A DNA stretch of 64,000 nucleotides from Aureimonas altamirensis (GTDB lineage: Bacteria > Pseudomonadota > Alphaproteobacteria > Rhizobiales > Rhizobiaceae): assembly GCF_001463885.1 (NCBI RefSeq), contig NZ_BBWQ01000005.1, positions 62,001 through 126,000 on the forward strand, in the 5' to 3' direction. Below the pieces are notes generated by a model. It saw only the letters and a list, made by a program, of their open reading frames with translations. It did no database searches and was not told where the DNA came from. A program made the translations under genes and the position numbers. This document shows, in pieces, positions 24,607 through 33,546 of this stretch. Numbering within the stretch: the stretch's first letter is position 1; each line of letters starts with the position of its first letter.

Positions 24607-26571
24607 ATGATCGACCTTCAATTCCCCGATGGTTCCATACGCCAATACGCCCCGGAAACGACCGGGGCGGACATTGCGATGGGCATCTCCAAGTCGCTGG
24701 CCAAAAAGGCCGTTGCCTACGCGCTCGATGGCGAAGTGCGCGATCTTGCCGATGCCGTCGGGCAGGGCGGCAAGCTGGAGATCATCACCCGGGAAGATCC
24801 GCGCGCGCTGGAACTCATCCGCCACGACGCGGCGCATGTCATGGCCGAAGCGGTGCAGGAATTGTGGCCGGGGACGCAGGTGACGATCGGCCCGGTGATC
24901 GAGAACGGCTTCTACTACGACTTCGCGCGTGACACGCCCTTTACGCCCGATGATCTGCCGGTCATCGAAAAGAAGATGGTGGAGATCATCCGCCGCAACG
25001 CTCCCTTCACCAAGCAGGTCTGGACGCGCGACAAGGCGCGGCAGGTGTTTGCCGACAAGGGCGAGGCGTTCAAGGTCGAGCTCGTCGATGCCATCCCCGA
25101 GGGGCAGGATCTGAAGATCTACAGCCAGGGCGACTGGTTCGACCTGTGCCGTGGACCGCACATGGCCTCCACGGGCCAGATCGGCGAGAACTTCAAGCTG
25201 ATGAAGGTGGCCGGCGCCTATTGGCGCGGCGATTCCAACAACCCGATGCTGACGCGCATCTACGGCACGGCCTGGGCCACGGCGGAAGAGCTGAAAGCCT
25301 ATCTGCACATGCTGGAAGAGGCCGAGAAGCGCGACCATCGCCGCCTCGGCCGGGAGATGGACCTGTTCCATTTCCAGGAAGAGGGGCCCGGCGTCGTCTT
25401 CTGGCACGGCAAGGGCTGGCGCATCTTCCAGACGCTGGTTGCCTATATGCGCAGGCGGCTTGCCGGCACCTACGAAGAGGTGAATGCGCCCCAGGTGCTG
25501 GACCATTCCCTGTGGGAGACATCGGGCCACTGGGGCTGGTACCGCAACAACATGTTTGCGGTCACCGTGGCCGACGAGGAATCGGACGACGACCGGGTCT
25601 TCGCGCTCAAGCCGATGAACTGCCCGGGCCATGTCATGATCTTCAAGCATGGCCTGAAGTCATACCGCGAACTGCCCATCCGGCTGGCCGAATTCGGCTC
25701 CGTCCATCGCTATGAGCCGTCCGGCGCCCTGCATGGCCTGATGCGGGTACGCGGCTTTACGCAGGATGATGCGCATGTGTTCTGCACCGACGAGCAGCTT
25801 GCAGCCGAATGCCTGCGGATCAACGATTTGATCCTGTCGGTCTACCGCGATTTCGGCTTCGAGGAAGTCGTCGTCAAATTGTCGACGCGTCCGGACAAGC
25901 GCGTCGGCTCCGATGCGCTCTGGGATCGCGCCGAAGGCGTGATGAGCGAGGTGCTGGAAACCATCCGGATGCAGTCCGGCGGCCGCATCAAGACGGGCAT
26001 TCTCGAAGGTGAGGGAGCATTTTACGGTCCGAAGTTCGAGTATACATTGAAGGACGCCATCGGGCGTGACTGGCAATGCGGCACGACCCAGGTGGATTTC
26101 AATCTGCCGGAGCGGTTCGGGGCCTTCTATATCGACCAGTCGTCCGAGAAGCGGCAACCGGTGATGATCCATCGTGCCGTGTGCGGCTCGATGGAGCGCT
26201 TCCTCGGCATCCTGATCGAAAACTTCGCCGGGCATTTCCCGCTGTGGCTCGCGCCGGTGCAGGTGGTTGTGGCAACCATCACGGACGAGGCGGACGATTA
26301 TGCCCGCGAGGTGGCGCAGCGCTTCCGCCGCGCCGGGCTTCACGTCGAGACCGATTTGCGGAACGAGAAGATCAACTACAAGGTCCGCGAGCATTCGCTG
26401 GCCAAGGTGCCCGTGATCCTTGTCTGCGGACGCCGCGAGGCGGAGGAGAATACCGTCAACCTGCGTCGTCTGGGCTCTCGCGACCAGCAGTCCCTGCCGC
26501 TGGAAGAGGCGCTTGCGCGCCTGACGGAAGAGGCGGTTCCGCCGGACCTCAAGCGCGAGCGCGCCGCCTGA
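24607..26571 (+). CDS. thrS: Threonyl-tRNA synthetase
   Basis: This 654-residue class II synthetase charges tRNA-Thr. The order of domains is standard: TGS domain (about 1-62), editing domain with the [17 protein letters not shown] motif (about 63-225), catalytic core with motif 2 ([20 protein letters not shown]) and motif 3 near [10 protein letters not shown], and the C-terminal anticodon-binding domain (about 540-640). Zinc ligands include the Cys of MNCPGHV and the His residues of the core. The ATG at 24607 is chosen because it begins [10 protein letters not shown], the family N-terminus, with AAAGGA upstream. Confidence 0.97.
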   Translation: MIDLQFPDGSIRQYAPETTGADIAMGISKSLAKKAVAYALDGEVRDLADAVGQGGKLEIITREDPRALELIRHDAAHVMAEAVQELWPGTQVTIGPVIENGFYYDFARDTPFTPDDLPVIEKKMVEIIRRNAPFTKQVWTRDKARQVFADKGEAFKVELVDAIPEGQDLKIYSQGDWFDLCRGPHMASTGQIGENFKLMKVAGAYWRGDSNNPMLTRIYGTAWATAEELKAYLHMLEEAEKRDHRRLGREMDLFHFQEEGPGVVFWHGKGWRIFQTLVAYMRRRLAGTYEEVNAPQVLDHSLWETSGHWGWYRNNMFAVTVADEESDDDRVFALKPMNCPGHVMIFKHGLKSYRELPIRLAEFGSVHRYEPSGALHGLMRVRGFTQDDAHVFCTDEQLAAECLRINDLILSVYRDFGFEEVVVKLSTRPDKRVGSDALWDRAEGVMSEVLETIRMQSGGRIKTGILEGEGAFYGPKFEYTLKDAIGRDWQCGTTQVDFNLPERFGAFYIDQSSEKRQPVMIHRAVCGSMERFLGILIENFAGHFPLWLAPVQVVVATITDEADDYAREVAQRFRRAGLHVETDLRNEKINYKVREHSLAKVPVILVCGRREAEENTVNLRRLGSRDQQSLPLEEALARLTEEAVPPDLKRERAA

Positions 26572-26589
26572 GGCGGCTGACGCGGCCCG

Positions 26590-27762
26590 TCATTCGTGAT
26601 CCACGATATCGGGCCGCGTCACGCCATCCAGATCCAGCCATCCGGCAAGGGCCGACAGTTCGGTTTCCAGCGCCTCGACGGTGCCGTCCGGTGCGCCCTG
26701 CTCGACGTGGATGGCATGAACCCGCAGCATGCGGGCCTGCCGGTCGGCCTTCAGGTCCACCCGTGCCACCAGCGTATCGCCTAACAGAAACGGCAGCACG
26801 TAATAGCCGTGCTGACGCAACTCGGCGGGAACATAGATTTCGATCCGATAGCGGAAGCCGAACAGCCGTTCCGCCCGTGCCCGCTCCCAGACGATGGGGT
26901 CGAAGGGCGCCAGCAGGGCCGCCGCATCGATGCGCCGCGGCTTGCGGGCCTCCGGATCGATGTAGGCGGCCGGCCAGCCATCCACTGCCACGGGCAACAG
27001 GGCGCCATCCTCGACCAGTTCGGCAATGGCGGTGCGCGTCTCTTCCGGCCCAAGGCGAAAGTAGTCCCTGAGCTCTCCGGCAGTGGCGATGCCCAGTGCC
27101 TTCGCCGACCGCAGGATCAGCGCGCGGTGCGCTTCGGCCTCCGGCACCGGCGGCAGCGCCATGACCGCTTGCGGAATGACCCTTTCGGTCAGGTCGTAGA
27201 CGCGCTCGAAGCTACGCCGCCGCGTGGCGGTGGTGATATGGCCGGCATAAAACAGCCATTCCAGGATACGCTTGGATTCGCTCCACTCCCACCAGCCGGT
27301 GCGGCTGGATTCGAACTCCGACGCCGCCATCGGACCTTCGGCGCGGATGCGCTCCAGCAGCGCCATGGCCTCGGCCCGCCGCTCGCCGGCAAACAGGCGC
27401 ATGCCCTTGTAACCGGCCATCCCGCGATCGGCCCGCTCCATCCTCCAGCGCAACAGGGGGAACAGGTCCATGGGCAGCAGCGAAGCTTCGTGCGCCCAAT
27501 ACTCGAAAACGCGGCGCTCCCGGCGGGGGCCCCAAGCGGCGCGGTCGAAAAGCGCGCGGTCATAGGCGCCAAGGCGCGAGAAGGCGGGCAAGTAATGGGC
27601 ACGCGCCAGCACGTTGACGCTGTCGATCTGGTGCAAGGCCAACCTGTCCAGCACGCGGCGCAGGTGCCCCTTTTGCACGGCGTTTGGGCGTGGCTGTGCA
27701 AAGCCCTGTGCCGCCAGGGCGATGCGCCGCGCAAGCGGCAGGCCGATGCGCTGGATGGTCAT
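26590..27762 (-). CDS. YcaQ/AlkX-type DNA glycosylase (winged-helix protein)
   Basis: This 390-residue protein belongs to the YcaQ family (crosslink-repair DNA glycosylases made of three winged-helix domains). The family's active-site pattern QxD is read in LHQIDSVNVLARAHYLPAFSR, and downstream features (RVFEYWAHEASLLPMDLFPL, then LLAPFDPIVWERARAERLFGF) fit across the whole length. Members unhook N7-alkylated bases in interstrand crosslinks. It is convergent with thrS and has no obvious partner. Confidence 0.85.
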   Translation of the reverse strand: MTIQRIGLPLARRIALAAQGFAQPRPNAVQKGHLRRVLDRLALHQIDSVNVLARAHYLPAFSRLGAYDRALFDRAAWGPRRERRVFEYWAHEASLLPMDLFPLLRWRMERADRGMAGYKGMRLFAGERRAEAMALLERIRAEGPMAASEFESSRTGWWEWSESKRILEWLFYAGHITTATRRRSFERVYDLTERVIPQAVMALPPVPEAEAHRALILRSAKALGIATAGELRDYFRLGPEETRTAIAELVEDGALLPVAVDGWPAAYIDPEARKPRRIDAAALLAPFDPIVWERARAERLFGFRYRIEIYVPAELRQHGYYVLPFLLGDTLVARVDLKADRQARMLRVHAIHVEQGAPDGTVEALETELSALAGWLDLDGVTRPDIVDHE

Positions 27763-27960
27763 GACGTCGGCTCCGACCTTGGCGCACCCAGGCGTGCCGG
27801 CATTTGGCGCGGATTGAAGGGCGCATTGCCCCGGTCGAGCATCATGGCAGGCAGTCTTTCGTGCGGTTCGTCATGCCGACTGCGTCGGCATCGAATATGT
27901 CTCTTTTCAATGGCTTGAGGACATGAGCTTACCTTGCCACGCAGCCGGCGCGCGCGGTAG

Positions 27961-29163
27961 TCAGTCGCCGGAGCCCAGATCTGCATCGCCCGATGCGTCG
28001 CCGGCGGCCTCTGCCGCCGCTTCGCCTTCCAACTCCTCGAAGCTCGGCACCGGGCCGGCGGATATCTCGTCGCCGCTGCCGTCGGCCGGCGCCTGAGGCG
28101 AGGCGGTGCCGTTGGCCACCAGCTCGACCTCTTCGTTCTGGCCGGCCGCGACATTGTAGACGCGCTGGTAGATGCGGTCCTTGTTCTTGGCGACGATGAG
28201 GTATTCGCCCTCGGCCAGCACCATGGACGAGAAAGCACCGACATTCTCGCGGATGAGGTCGCCCTGCGAGGACGAGATCGACCAGGCGGTGTCGGCAAGC
28301 GCCTCGCCTCCGGCCTCGCGCACCAGCTTCAACGTCACCTCCGCCGCACGCTGCGTCAGCCGTGCGTCGGTAACGCGCGCGGTTTCCACCTTGATGTCGG
28401 CACGCGCCACCGCGTTGACCGCGCCATAGTTGGAAACGACATGATAGTCGCCGGCGTTCAGCCGCACCACGGTTCCGGGCACGACGTCCTCGGCCACCAG
28501 TCGCCGGTCCTGCGCGGTCGGCCCCTGCGTATAGATGTCGAAGGTGAGGAGCTTGGAGGTGATCGGCTCGCCGTTGCCGGTGGTGGCGCTGAGCCGCAAT
28601 CCGCCCGCCTCCAGAACGACGGAATCCGTCAAACGCTTGCCGTCGAAGTCGATGCGCTTGGTCACCCCGGCGCGGCCATATCCGACATGCAGCAGGTAGG
28701 AGCCCGTCGGTACGTTGAACTGGACACTGCCGCCCCGCTGGATGCCGATCAGTTGCAGCTTGCCTTCCCGGTTGAGACGGGTGGAGAAAAGCCGCCAGAC
28801 CAGGCCGTCCGGAATGGTGGCGCCATCCTCGCCCATGCGCGCATTGAACGTCAGCGCGCCGCCATGGGCAGCCTCATCGAGCTGCGGCAGGATATCGCCC
28901 GGAATGGCGGGCAGGTTGGGCACCGCATAGGACGACAGGCCGTCGGCGGGCATCGGCAGCTCGATCCGGTCCTGCGGGCCGCGTCCATTGCCGAAAGGAA
29001 TGCCGAGACGTTCGTTCTGCATCGCGTCGGGAATGCCCGAGGGCGAGGCATAGGCGCCGCCGCCGTCGTCTTCCCCGCCGCCCGGGGGCGGGCCGCCCTG
29101 CGCATACGCGTTCGACGACGCCACTGCGAGCGCGACAAGCAACATGGCACTCGACTTTCTCAC
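27961..29163 (-). CDS. Secreted repeat protein of unknown function
   Basis: This 400-residue protein of unrecognised family is exported by a signal peptide (residues 1-22, ending AYA-QGG). The segment after it is Gly/Pro-rich (about 23-45). From about residue 105 three divergent beta-rich repeats can be traced, each with an aromatic-x-hydrophobic start (LVWRLFS, LLTFDIY, TAWSISS) and a G-x-Y strand (TGSYLLHVGY, AGDYHVVSNY, EGEYLIVAKN). This pattern suggests tandem Ig-like or carboxypeptidase-regulatory-like sandwiches. The C-terminus is an acidic Ala/Glu/Asp tail. It stands alone; 198 bases without visible features separate it from the YcaQ gene. Confidence 0.7.
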   Translation of the reverse strand: MRKSSAMLLVALAVASSNAYAQGGPPPGGGEDDGGGAYASPSGIPDAMQNERLGIPFGNGRGPQDRIELPMPADGLSSYAVPNLPAIPGDILPQLDEAAHGGALTFNARMGEDGATIPDGLVWRLFSTRLNREGKLQLIGIQRGGSVQFNVPTGSYLLHVGYGRAGVTKRIDFDGKRLTDSVVLEAGGLRLSATTGNGEPITSKLLTFDIYTQGPTAQDRRLVAEDVVPGTVVRLNAGDYHVVSNYGAVNAVARADIKVETARVTDARLTQRAAEVTLKLVREAGGEALADTAWSISSSQGDLIRENVGAFSSMVLAEGEYLIVAKNKDRIYQRVYNVAAGQNEEVELVANGTASPQAPADGSGDEISAGPVPSFEELEGEAAAEAAGDASGDADLGSGD

Positions 29164-29294
29164 GCGCAGCCCTTCATCCCATTTCGCATTGGCAAAGTTT
29201 GGTCGCCCCGATATGGCTGACGATCCGGTCGGGGCGCAAGGTGCGCCTGAAAATCAGGCCGAAAAGTGATGATGGCAGAGGAAGATCGACGACG

Positions 29295-29864
29295 ATGACG
29301 GAACTGAAGCACCATCTGGCGACGCGGCGTTCGATCTCGATCCCCGATATCAAGGCGCCGGCGCCCGAGGGTGAGGAACTCGACCAGATTCTGCGGCTCG
29401 CTGTCCGCGTGCCCGATCACGGCAAGCTTGCGCCATGGCGCCTGATTCTCATTCGCGACGACGCCTCCGCGCTGCTGGGCAAGACGATGGCCGACATCGC
29501 CGAAAGCAATGAGGGGCCGCTTTCGGAGGCGCGCCGCGCCTTCGAGCTGGACCGCTTCACCCGCGCGCCGCTCGTTATCGTCGTGGTGTCCAGAGCTGCC
29601 CCGCACTTCAAGATACCGGAATGGGAACAGGTGCTGTCCGCCGGCGCGCTGACCATGAATCTGATCCATGCGATGGGCGCGCATGGCTATGCCGCCACCT
29701 GGCTGACGGAGTGGCCGGCCTATGACGAGGGTGCCAAGGCTGCCCTTGGCATTTCGCCGGAAGAGAAGGTGGCCGGCTTCCTCTATGTAGGGACACCGGC
29801 GGACGAGCGGTCGGAGCGTCCGCGCCCCGAACTGTCGCAGATCGTTACGCTGGCGAAGGGCTGA
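29295..29864 (+). CDS. Nitroreductase family protein (YdjA-like)
   Basis: This 189-residue flavoprotein of the nitroreductase fold binds FMN at a dimer interface. It has the N-terminal RRSISIPDIKAP segment, RVPDHGKLAPWRLILI and the C-terminal GFLYVGTPADERSERPRP. It resembles the small YdjA branch, which uses NAD(P)H to reduce nitro or quinone compounds. The ATG at 29295 follows GAGGAAG at about 11 bases. The flavin-reductase gene begins 6 bases after its stop, so the two form an operon. Confidence 0.85.
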   Translation: MTELKHHLATRRSISIPDIKAPAPEGEELDQILRLAVRVPDHGKLAPWRLILIRDDASALLGKTMADIAESNEGPLSEARRAFELDRFTRAPLVIVVVSRAAPHFKIPEWEQVLSAGALTMNLIHAMGAHGYAATWLTEWPAYDEGAKAALGISPEEKVAGFLYVGTPADERSERPRPELSQIVTLAKG

Positions 29865-29870
29865 GGCACC

Positions 29871-30494
29871 ATGTTCTACGAGACGTCCGACAATCGCCAC
29901 GGCCTCGCGCACGATCCGTTCAAGGCTATCGTGTCGCCCCGGCCCATCGGCTGGATCTCTACACGGTCGCGCATTGGTGCGGTGAATCTGTCGCCCTACA
30001 GCTTCTTCAACGCCATTTCGGACAAGCCCAAACTGGTGATGTTCTCGTCTGCCGGCATGAAGGACTCCGCCACCTTCGCGATCGAAAGCGGCGAATTCGT
30101 CTGCAATTTCGTAACGGAGCAACTGGCCGAAGCCTTGAACCGCAGTTCCGCGCCGGCGCCGCGCGGCACGAGCGAGTTTCCGTTTTCCGGTCTGACCGAG
30201 GCGCCCTGCCACCTCGTCTCGGCGCCGCGCGTTGCGGAAAGCCCTGCCGCCCTGGAATGCAAGGTGACGGAGTGGTTCCACCCGCGCGATATCGATGGCG
30301 GGCATTCCGGCAATGTGGTGGTGATCGGGCAGGTGGTCGGCATCCATCTCGACGACGCGCTGATCCGCGATGGGCGGATCGACATGGCGCTGGCCGCGCC
30401 CTTATCGCGCCTCGGCTACATGGACTATGCCGTGACGCGCGAGGTGTTCGAGATGCTCCGGCCCAAGGCGCCCGACGCCAGCGACCTCGACTAG
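29871..30494 (+). CDS. Flavin reductase family protein (split-barrel FMN-binding)
   Basis: This 207-residue protein has the split beta-barrel flavin fold of the DIM6/NTAB family. Typical segments are VSPRPIGWISTRSRIGAVNL, PYSFFNAISDKPKLVMFSS and GEFVCNFVT. Members reduce FMN or FAD or transfer electrons to monooxygenases. It lies 6 bases downstream of the nitroreductase gene and converges with nadK, the stops overlapping by 4 bases (30491-30494). Confidence 0.85.
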   Translation: MFYETSDNRHGLAHDPFKAIVSPRPIGWISTRSRIGAVNLSPYSFFNAISDKPKLVMFSSAGMKDSATFAIESGEFVCNFVTEQLAEALNRSSAPAPRGTSEFPFSGLTEAPCHLVSAPRVAESPAALECKVTEWFHPRDIDGGHSGNVVVIGQVVGIHLDDALIRDGRIDMALAAPLSRLGYMDYAVTREVFEMLRPKAPDASDLD

Positions 30495-31252
30495 TAGCGG
30501 AACTGCTCCGCCAGGATGCGCTCGTCCCAGCTATGGTCGCGGTCGAACAGGATCGCGCAGCTGGAGCCGCGCTCCTCGTTTATGCGGATGCGCAGGATGG
30601 ACTTGACCTCGAAATGGTCGGCCACGGCGTTGACGGGCCGCTTCTCCGGTTCCAGCACCTCGATCTCCACCGTCTGCCGGTTGTGCAGCACCGCGCCGCG
30701 CCAGCGCCGCGGGCGGAACGGGCTGACGGGCGTCAACGCCAGCAGCGGCGCATCAATGGGGATGATGGGGCCGCCGGCCGACAGATTGTAGGCCGTCGAG
30801 CCGGTGGCCGTGGCCACCATGACGCCATCGCAGGCGAGTTCGTCCAGCCGGACCTTGCCGTCGATGGAAATGCGAAGCCGCGCGATCTGGAAGGATTGGC
30901 GGAACAACGCCACCTCGTTGATCGCCAACGCCTCGTAGTCGCGGCCGTTCTTGTCGCTCGCCACCATGCGAAGCGGGTGGATGGTGCTGCGAAGCGCGAC
31001 GCTCAGACGCGCTTCGAGACCTTCCTCGCGGTAGGCGTTCATCAGGAAGCCGACCGTGCCCCGGTTCATGCCGTAGATGGCCTTGCCGCTGTTCATGAAG
31101 CGGTGCAGCACCTGAAGCATGAAGCCGTCGCCGCCCAGCGCCACGATCACGTCGGCCTCGTCGGCGGGCACGGCATCGTAAAGCGCGGTCAGCCGCGACA
31201 GGGCCGACTGCGCTTCCGGCGTATCGGATGCAAGGAATGCGAAGCTTGGAAT
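30491..31252 (-). CDS. nadK: NAD kinase, probable ATT start codon
   Basis: This enzyme phosphorylates NAD to NADP with ATP (or polyphosphate in some relatives). Motifs are plain: ALGGDGFMLQ, NRGTVGFLMN and TGSTAYNLSAGGPII. The first ordinary start codon, GTG at 31171, would remove the family's first beta strand. In-frame translation upstream of it gives IPSFAFLASDTPEAQSALSR, matching the usual NadK N-terminus. The only in-frame initiator-like codon there at the right distance is ATT at 31252, with GGGGGCAGG upstream; no ATG lies between it and the preceding stop. That start gives 253 residues, the usual length. An internal sequence error remains possible. Confidence 0.88.
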   Translation of the reverse strand: MPSFAFLASDTPEAQSALSRLTALYDAVPADEADVIVALGGDGFMLQVLHRFMNSGKAIYGMNRGTVGFLMNAYREEGLEARLSVALRSTIHPLRMVASDKNGRDYEALAINEVALFRQSFQIARLRISIDGKVRLDELACDGVMVATATGSTAYNLSAGGPIIPIDAPLLALTPVSPFRPRRWRGAVLHNRQTVEIEVLEPEKRPVNAVADHFEVKSILRIRINEERGSSCAILFDRDHSWDERILAEQFRY

Positions 31253-31311
31253 GAGACCTGCCCCCGGCTCGAATCTGCGCAGCCCCTTTCGTAAGCCATC
31301 GCGCCTTCAAG

Positions 31312-31929
31312 TCAAAGGGCGAGAAACTCCGCCGAATGGCGAAGGTCCGCCTGCGTCAGCCCGTGCGACGCCGGCAGGTTTCGGTAGGTGACATCGGCTC
31401 CGCACGCCTTGAGATGCTCTGCAAGCATTGCCGCGTTGGCGGCGGGGATGATCGGATCCATGGCGCCCGACAGCATCAATATCCGCTTGCCCGACAGGTC
31501 GGGTGAGGGCATCTGCCGCAGCGGCACCATGGCCCGCAGCAGCACCGCGCCGGCAAGCGCCTCCGGACGCAGCAGCAGAAGCGCCGCCGCGATGTTGGCG
31601 CCGTTGGAAAAGCCGAAGGCAATCGGCGTATCCAGCCCGTAGGCCAGGCGCGACTCCGCTACGAAATCGGCCAGTTCGTTGGCCCGGAACCTCACGTCCT
31701 CCTCGTCGAAGACGCCTTCGGCAAGCCGGCGGAAAAAGCGCGGCATGCCGTTTTCGGTGACCTTGCCACGCGGCGACAACAGGGAAGAGCCGGGCGATAC
31801 CGTCTGGCCGAGGTCGACAAGGTCATCCTCGTTTCCGCCTGTTCCGTGCAGCAGCAGCAAGGGGCGGCGGGTTTGGTCCTGCCCCGCACTGTATCGGTGG
31901 ATGAAGCTGTCCGGTCCTGTCTGTGTCAT
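31312..31929 (-). CDS. Alpha/beta hydrolase (phospholipase/carboxylesterase type)
   Basis: This 205-residue serine hydrolase is of the short carboxylesterase branch. It has the oxyanion motif [12 protein letters not shown], nucleophile [12 protein letters not shown] near residue 108, acid in [10 protein letters not shown] near residue 157 and His in [10 protein letters not shown] near 188. Similar proteins accompany quinone or thiol stress genes in other bacteria, but no such link shows here. It precedes nadK by 59 bases in the same direction and diverges from the LysR gene. Confidence 0.85.
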   Translation of the reverse strand: MTQTGPDSFIHRYSAGQDQTRRPLLLLHGTGGNEDDLVDLGQTVSPGSSLLSPRGKVTENGMPRFFRRLAEGVFDEEDVRFRANELADFVAESRLAYGLDTPIAFGFSNGANIAAALLLLRPEALAGAVLLRAMVPLRQMPSPDLSGKRILMLSGAMDPIIPAANAAMLAEHLKACGADVTYRNLPASHGLTQADLRHSAEFLAL

Positions 31930-32052
31930 CGTCGTCGCGCTCCGGCGTGTTCCGTCCGCCCAAAGGTAATGCCCCTTGGCGCCTGTGACATGCCCATGCC
32001 TGTTGACGGTGCTTCCACGCTTCGGGCCTTATGCGCGTCGCAAGGAGGGCGC

Positions 32053-32973
32053 ATGCAGATCCGGACCATCGAGTATTTCGTCGCGCTGGCGCGAGAGCGG
32101 CATTTCGGCCGCGCGGCGGCTGCCTGCGGCGTAACGCAGCCGACCCTGTCGTCCGGGATCGGCGCCCTCGAAGACGAGCTCGGCGTGCGCCTGGTGTTGA
32201 GGGACCGGCGTTTTGCCGGTTTGACGGTCGAGGGCGAGGCCGCGCTGCCGTGGGCGCAACAGCTTCTGGCGGATGTTTCGGGCCTGCGCGATGCGGCAGA
32301 GACGCCGCCCGGCGGCGATGTGACCGGCTTGATGCGGCTTGGCATCATCCCGGCGGCCATGCCGGTATGCGGAGTCTTCGTTGCGGCCCTGCGCAGCCTG
32401 CATTCGGCGGTTGCGGTGCAGATCCATTCCCTGACCTCGCGTGAGATCGACCGTGCGCTCGCCGGCTACGAGATCGACGTCGGCATGACCTATCTGGACA
32501 ACGAGCCGCTGCCCGACGTGATTTCGGCCACGCTGTACCGCGAGACCTATATCTTCGCCACGCCGTCCGGGGGGCCGTTGGCCGGCCGCGCCGCGATCGG
32601 CTGGGCCGAGGCGGTCGCAACGCCTCTGTGTCTTCTGGCGCCCGACATGCAGAACCGCCGTATCCTCGACGCGCATCTGGCCGGCATCGGCCTCGATGTC
32701 CGGCCGGCGGCCATGGCCAATTCCTATGCCGCCCTCCTGTCCATGGTGCGGGTTGGAGAGTTTTCCTGCATCCTGCCGCAGACCTACGCCCAGACCATTG
32801 CCTGCGATCCGGCCATCTCCACCATGCCGTTCGATCCGCCGGCGCGGCCGCAACCGGTCGGGTTGGTGGTGCCCAACCGCCATCCAAGCTCCGTGATGGC
32901 GCGGATCGCGCTGTCCTGCGGGCGGTCGGCCCATCTGCGACAGGCGCTGGCCGACATGCTCGGACCACATTGA
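32053..32973 (+). CDS. fdsR: LysR-family regulator of the formate dehydrogenase operon
   Basis: This 306-residue protein has a LysR-type winged helix (about 1-60, with [20 protein letters not shown]) and a two-lobed effector domain. The ATG at 32053 has an ideal AAGGAGGGC. It sits directly upstream of fdsGBAD in the same orientation, the arrangement in which FdsR regulators occur in other bacteria; regulation by formate is inferred. A perfect palindrome straddles its stop codon and probably is the binding site in the fds promoter. Confidence 0.82.
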   Translation: MQIRTIEYFVALARERHFGRAAAACGVTQPTLSSGIGALEDELGVRLVLRDRRFAGLTVEGEAALPWAQQLLADVSGLRDAAETPPGGDVTGLMRLGIIPAAMPVCGVFVAALRSLHSAVAVQIHSLTSREIDRALAGYEIDVGMTYLDNEPLPDVISATLYRETYIFATPSGGPLAGRAAIGWAEAVATPLCLLAPDMQNRRILDAHLAGIGLDVRPAAMANSYAALLSMVRVGEFSCILPQTYAQTIACDPAISTMPFDPPARPQPVGLVVPNRHPSSVMARIALSCGRSAHLRQALADMLGPH

Positions 32974-32990
32974 TAGACATCGTCTATCAA
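32970..32990. promoter_or_regulatory. fdsGp: LysR-type binding palindrome before fdsG
   Basis: A perfect inverted repeat of 9 bp with a 3-base centre (TTGATAGAC-ATC-GTCTATCAA) contains the LysR T-N11-A signature. It overlaps the stop of the LysR gene and lies 71 bases before the fdsG ATG. A TTGACT (33008-33013) follows it as a possible -35 element, so an activator bound at the palindrome would be upstream of the polymerase. Confidence 0.7.
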
Positions 32991-33060
32991 CCAGTGACGC
33001 CGACTATTTGACTGGTTCTAAATTTGGATCGACTCTTCCACCCTGCAGGAGGAGTGCGCA

Positions 33061-33546
33061 ATGCTGGACAGGGTAGGTGGCAATCACGGGTACGATGCCG
33101 GACGGCTGGCCGAAATACTTGCCGCCCATGCCGGTCGCAAAGGTGCGCTGCTGCCCATACTGCACGATGTGGTGGGCGAATTCGGTTTCGTGGACGACGC
33201 CATGGTGCCGGCGATTGCCGACGCGCTCAACCTGTCGCGCGCCGAAGTGCATGGTGTGGTCACCTTCTATCATGATTTCCGCCGCCGGCCTGCCGGCCGC
33301 CATGTCGTCAAGCTGTGCATCGCCGAGGCCTGCAAGTCGCGTGGAGCGGACGCGCTCGCCGAGGCCGCCGAGCGCCAGCTCGGCATACCCATGCACGCGA
33401 CCGGCGGTGACGGCGCGGTAACGCTTGAGCCGGTGTACTGCCTTGGCCTATGTTCGCTGTCGCCGGCCGCCATGGTGGACGGAAAGTTGCATGCGCGCCT
33501 GACGACCGAGCGGCTGGCCACCGTGCTGGCGGAGGCCGGACTATGA
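33061..33546 (+). CDS. fdsG: NAD-dependent formate dehydrogenase gamma subunit
   Basis: This is a 161-residue NuoE-like [2Fe-2S] subunit. The cluster cysteines are in KLCIAEACKSRG and in VYCLGLCSLSPAAM. It carries electrons between the FMN-containing beta subunit and the alpha subunit of the soluble formate dehydrogenase. The ATG has an AGGAGGAG in front. Its stop overlaps the fdsB ATG (ATGA). Confidence 0.93.
   Translation: MLDRVGGNHGYDAGRLAEILAAHAGRKGALLPILHDVVGEFGFVDDAMVPAIADALNLSRAEVHGVVTFYHDFRRRPAGRHVVKLCIAEACKSRGADALAEAAERQLGIPMHATGGDGAVTLEPVYCLGLCSLSPAAMVDGKLHARLTTERLATVLAEAGL

Noticed and set aside
23521-25650. A 709-codon minus-strand open frame across folE, yidD and thrS
   Set aside because: It crosses gene boundaries of several well-identified genes and has the composition of a shadow frame.
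31171-31310. A frameshift joining the 31310 frame to NAD kinase
   Set aside because: The other frame's translation in this region has no NadK-like sequence, whereas the NadK frame itself continues upstream with the expected residues, so no frameshift is needed.
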